The position numbers and the translations under genes are program-made. A DNA stretch of 64,000 nucleotides from Nonomuraea muscovyensis. GTDB lineage: Bacteria > Actinomycetota > Actinomycetes > Streptosporangiales > Streptosporangiaceae. Below the pieces are notes generated by a model, which saw nothing but the letters and a program-made list of their open reading frames with translations, did no database searches and had not been told where the DNA came from. The DNA lies in the NCBI RefSeq assembly GCF_014207745.1, contig NZ_JACHJB010000001.1, positions 2,108,001 through 2,172,000 of the forward strand, in the 5' to 3' direction. Shown piece by piece: positions 61,087 through 64,000 of this stretch. Within the stretch, counting starts at the first letter, position 1. The number at the start of each line of letters is the position of its first letter.

Positions 61087-62136
61087 CTAGCCGCGTGCCT
61101 CGAACACCAGGTTGTAGTCGGTGGCGAGCGCGAGGCGGGCCCTGGTGAAGCCGGCGTCGCGCAGCACCCGCAGGATGCGGCTCTCCCCCGCCTGCGCGCC
61201 CAGCGCCGTCCCCGTGTCCTGGGCGAGGGAGTTCGGGACGCAGCACAGCGTGGAGGCCGCGTAGTAGACCATCGAGACCGGGTCTCCGATCCGGTCCTCG
61301 AACCTGTCGGCCGCGTACGGCTCGACGACGAGCAGCGTGCCGTCCGCTGCGAGCTGCCCGCGGGCCCGCGCGGCGGCGCCGACCGGGTCACCCATGTCGT
61401 GCAGCGCGTCGAAGAAGCAGACGAGGTCCCACGGCCCGGTCCGGCCCTGCCCGGCCTCGCCGACGGTGAAGCGCACCCGGTCCTCCACGCCCGCCTTCAC
61501 CGCGGCCTGCGCGGCCTGCGTGATCGACCCGGCGTGGGAGTCGAGCCCCTCGAACCGGGAGTTCGGGTACGCCTGTGCCATCAGGACCGTGGAGGAGCCG
61601 TGGCCGCAGCCCACGTCGAGCACGCGGGCGCCCGACTCCAGCCGGGCCGTCACGCCGTCGAGGGCGGGCAGCCACTGCTGCGTGAGCGACTGGCGGTAGA
61701 GCGGTCCGAAGAACCGCGCCGTGCCCTCGAACAGGCGGACGTCGTGCCGGTGCCAGCCGAAGCCCTCCCCGGTACGGAACGCCTCGGCGATGGCGTCGGC
61801 CGCCAGCCACATGGCGGCGTTCGCCTGGACGGCGCCGGCCTGGGCCACCGGCGAGTCGTCGTCGGCCAGCACCGCGGCGTGCTCGGGCGGCAGCGTGTAG
61901 CGTCCGCCGGCGTACTCCACGTGCCCGGCGACCGCCTGCCCGGCCAGCCACTCGCGCAGGTAGCGCTCGGCCAGCCCGGTGCGTTCGGCCAGGTCGGCGC
62001 TGGTGAGAGGGCCGGCCCCGGCCATCGCCCGCCAGATGCCGAGCTGGTCGCCGAGATGGGTGAGCAGGCTCAGCGCCGCGCCGACCCGCTCCTGCGCGAT
62101 CTGCGCCGCGAACTCCTCCAGCTTGGTGGTGTCCAT
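61087..62136 (-). CDS. SAM-dependent methyltransferase with N-terminal winged helix
   Basis: ATG 62136 gives 349 residues. The N-terminus (LTSADLAERTGLAERYLREW) is a winged helix as in O-methyltransferases of secondary metabolism; the SAM site is RVLDVGCGHGSSTVLMAQAY and the C-terminus LALATDYNLVFEARG. The family layout is that of the Rv2258c-like regulators/methyltransferases. Substrate unknown. Confidence 0.85.
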   Translation of the reverse strand: MDTTKLEEFAAQIAQERVGAALSLLTHLGDQLGIWRAMAGAGPLTSADLAERTGLAERYLREWLAGQAVAGHVEYAGGRYTLPPEHAAVLADDDSPVAQAGAVQANAAMWLAADAIAEAFRTGEGFGWHRHDVRLFEGTARFFGPLYRQSLTQQWLPALDGVTARLESGARVLDVGCGHGSSTVLMAQAYPNSRFEGLDSHAGSITQAAQAAVKAGVEDRVRFTVGEAGQGRTGPWDLVCFFDALHDMGDPVGAAARARGQLAADGTLLVVEPYAADRFEDRIGDPVSMVYYAASTLCCVPNSLAQDTGTALGAQAGESRILRVLRDAGFTRARLALATDYNLVFEARG

Positions 62137-62191
62137 GCCGTTGTCTCCTGTCCGTTCTCGTCGGATGCAGGAAGTCTCGGCCGGACGGCTG

Positions 62192-63187
62192 TCACCGCTG
62201 CCTCGCGCCGCTGTCACGCCCGCGCGTCTCCATGACAGCCGGGCGACCGGGAGGCGGCGGGCCGGGCAGGCCGCCCGTGAGCGTGTCCTCGGGGAGGAGC
62301 GGCACGTTCGCCTCCCTCACGAGGTAGCGGGGCAGGCGGTCCGACTCGCGCAGCGACCGCTGCACGTACCGGCCCAGCAGCGCCACCGCCGCGAGCGTCA
62401 GCGCGGACAGCAGGAGCTGGGCCGAGACGAGGAACGGGGCCCGGCCCGCCAGCGCGAGGACGGCCAGGAGCACGGCGACCACCCCGCCCGCCGCCGCCAT
62501 CGCGTACGACAGGGTGAGCGGGCGCCAGGAGAAACCGAAGAACAGCTCGAAGGCGTGCCCGGCCAGCCGCACCAGCCGGAGCTTGGAACGGCCCGCCGTG
62601 CGCGGCCGGTGGGCGACCGGCGTGACGGCGTAGCGGGCGCCGACGAGGGGCACCGCCGGGATGAACCACGGCAGGCGCAGGTCGGTGATCGTCCGGGCCA
62701 CGGCGGTGCGGACGAGCCGGAACGTGGAGGCGCCCCGCGGCATGTCGATGCCGAAGACGCGCCGGGCCGCCCAGTGCAGCCCGGCCGAGCCCATCCGGCG
62801 GACCAGCGGGTCGCGCCGGCCGCGCCGTTCGCCGAACACCACGTCGTAGCCCTCGGCGGCCGTGGCGAGCAGGGACCAGATCTCCTCGGGCGGCACCTGG
62901 AGGTCCGCGTCGCACTGGACCGTCCACGGCCGGCCGGCGTAGCGGAAGCCCGCCGCCATGACCGCGTCGTAGCCGAAGTTGCGGGTGAAGGACAGGTAGC
63001 GCACCCGGGGGTCGGTCCCGGCCAGGCGCCGGATGCGGTCGAGCGAGTCGTCGGTGCTGCCGTCGTCGACGAACAGGATCTCCAGCTCGCCGACCTCGTC
63101 CAGCGCCCTGACCAGTTCCGCGTGGGCGGTCTCCACCTGGGCACCCTCGTTGTAGCAGGGGACCAGCACGGTCAACCCGGTGTTCAC
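62192..63187 (-). CDS. GT2 glycosyltransferase (dolichyl-phosphate-mannose-synthase-like)
   Basis: GTG 63187 gives 331 residues. VLVPCYNEGAQVETAHAELV, FVDDGSTDDS, TRNFGYDAVMAAGFRYAG and QCDADLQVPPEEIW are the GT2 motifs, with the DxD at QCDADLQ; two membrane helices follow at about 230-290. It resembles undecaprenyl-phosphate glycosyltransferases of the GtrB/ArnC type. It overlaps the upstream membrane-protein gene by 4 bp. Confidence 0.9.
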   Translation of the reverse strand: MNTGLTVLVPCYNEGAQVETAHAELVRALDEVGELEILFVDDGSTDDSLDRIRRLAGTDPRVRYLSFTRNFGYDAVMAAGFRYAGRPWTVQCDADLQVPPEEIWSLLATAAEGYDVVFGERRGRRDPLVRRMGSAGLHWAARRVFGIDMPRGASTFRLVRTAVARTITDLRLPWFIPAVPLVGARYAVTPVAHRPRTAGRSKLRLVRLAGHAFELFFGFSWRPLTLSYAMAAAGGVVAVLLAVLALAGRAPFLVSAQLLLSALTLAAVALLGRYVQRSLRESDRLPRYLVREANVPLLPEDTLTGGLPGPPPPGRPAVMETRGRDSGARQR

Positions 63188-63990
63188 ATGTGCCTCCTCA
63201 GCACCAGTCCCAGGACCAATCCCTGCGCGCCGAGCGCGTACACGGCGCCGGCGGCGCCGGCGTACGGGATCGCCAGCGCGCCCAGCGCGGCCACCACCGC
63301 CAAGGCCAGGACGACCGCCCTGGCGCTGGCACGCAGCCCGGCCTCGCCGGTGTTCTCCAGCACGAAGATCCCGAAGCTCGCCACCGCGTTGGCCGGGAGC
63401 AGCGACACCAGCAGGGCGCCCAGCGCGACCGGCGAGCGGGTGCCGGCCAGCCCGGAGAGCAGCACTGCGCCGGCCACGACGAGCCATCCGGCGCTCACCC
63501 AGACCGACACCCCGGCCACCCTGCGCACCAGCGCCCGCGTGCCCGCACCCGCCGAACCCAGGTGGAGCACCAGGCGGGGCTGGTAGATGCGCTGCACCGT
63601 GTAGATCACCGACGTGGCGAACCCCCAGCCGAGGACCATCACGTACAGGTCGCCGCTCTGGCCCGCGTACGAGGTGATCGACAGTTCGACGAACAGCGTG
63701 CCGATCATGGCGTTGGCCATCACGTCGGCCGCGCCCATCAGCGCCACCGTGCCGGCGACGATCCGGCGCAGGGCCGGGCGGACCCGGCCGGGACTGCGTG
63801 GCAGGCCGGGCAGCAGGGCCAGGTTCAACGCGGTGACCAGGGTGAGGAGGCCGGCCAGGTAGCCGGCCGGGCGGAGGTGCGTGGCGAACGCCAGCCCCGC
63901 CAGGGCGATCATCCCCAGCCCGAGGAGGGCGAAGTGGACGGTGTCGCGGGTGTAACGGCCGAGCGCGCGGTGCAGGGCCACGCCCAGCAT
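63184..63990 (-). CDS. Polytopic membrane protein (flippase-like), possibly extending past the window
   Basis: From ATG 63990 the 268-residue frame has about eight membrane segments (HFALLGLGMIALAGLAFATH to YALGAQGLVLGLVLRRHM). The frame stays open to the window edge, so the true start may lie outside. It is coupled to the glycosyltransferase by a 4-bp overlap. A polysaccharide or lipid-linked-sugar flippase role is inferred from this pairing and from topology only. Confidence 0.7.
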   Translation of the reverse strand: MLGVALHRALGRYTRDTVHFALLGLGMIALAGLAFATHLRPAGYLAGLLTLVTALNLALLPGLPRSPGRVRPALRRIVAGTVALMGAADVMANAMIGTLFVELSITSYAGQSGDLYVMVLGWGFATSVIYTVQRIYQPRLVLHLGSAGAGTRALVRRVAGVSVWVSAGWLVVAGAVLLSGLAGTRSPVALGALLVSLLPANAVASFGIFVLENTGEAGLRASARAVVLALAVVAALGALAIPYAGAAGAVYALGAQGLVLGLVLRRHM

Positions 63991-64000
63991 GCCGCAGCCC

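Noticed and set aside
1..64000. CRISPR array.
   Set aside because: No set of regularly spaced direct repeats with unique spacers was seen; the only close direct repeats are pairs or triplets described above.

Overview
The window is 64 kb of high-GC DNA with long GC3-rich genes, GTG/TTG starts and 4-bp stop/start overlaps. This fits a filamentous actinomycete. The gene repertoire (SigE-family sigma factor, DUF5919 regulators, pSAM2-type integrated element) suggests a Streptosporangiales relative such as Nonomuraea or Microbispora. That placement is inferred from gene content; no rRNA or marker gene settles it.

Layout. (1) 1-4.9 kb is chromosome: a metallophosphoesterase open at the left edge, a small metallopeptidase, an MFS exporter, a PspC protein and an acyl-CoA dehydrogenase. 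(2) At 4966 lies tRNA-Lys(TTT). Its 3' 45 bp are repeated perfectly at 28310-28354, bracketing a 23.3-kb actinomycete integrative and conjugative element (AICE). Its core is Int, Xis, RepSA-like initiator, small conserved proteins, SpdB2-like membrane protein, FtsK/TraB translocase, an SCO3933-family protein and a divergent GntR repressor. Next comes a regulatory block with two DUF5919 paralogues, a Pif-like Nudix hydrolase, GNAT, HD and a double-GntR protein. The block shares GGACGTC operator-like sites. The distal half is lower-GC cargo and wreckage: lipoprotein, secreted serine protease, IS1380 and IS5 copies, an integrase remnant, a HAD remnant, a HIRAN-TPR protein followed by an HNH nuclease, membrane/coiled-coil proteins and a tRNA-Ala 3' fragment. 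(3) 28.35-33.67 kb is a second, decayed element in tandem at the same tRNA. It has a different pair of arm-type repeats, a broken traB joined to an integrase tail, two copies of an unrecognised structured repeat, regulators and a degenerate third att copy at 33625-33669. (4) 33.7-64 kb is chromosome: a DinB remnant, a UbiE-type methyltransferase, a two-component system, a TetR/hydrolase pair, a PaaX-controlled acyl/aromatic catabolic operon (SDR, amidohydrolase, MaoC, MHS transporter, acyl-CoA ligase), a tiny secreted Cys/Trp peptide, MBL and thioredoxin-reductase-like enzymes, a sigma factor coupled to a membrane MltG protein, a membrane NACHT NTPase coupled to an all-alpha isoprenoid-synthase-like enzyme, an RDD protein, a polysaccharide deacetylase and a glycosyltransferase/membrane pair at the right edge.

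How it works together. The AICE has the pSAM2 plan: Int/Xis move it in and out of tRNA-Lys, the Rep amplifies it by rolling circle, TraB moves double-stranded DNA between mycelia with Spd help, and the GntR/DUF5919/Nudix block sets transfer and immunity. Two integrations at one tRNA, with separate arm sites, explain the 45-bp repeats. The most unusual signals are the structured repeat pair with compensatory stem changes, the HIRAN-TPR/HNH cargo pair, the NACHT/isoprenoid-synthase pair and the shared GGACGTC operators.
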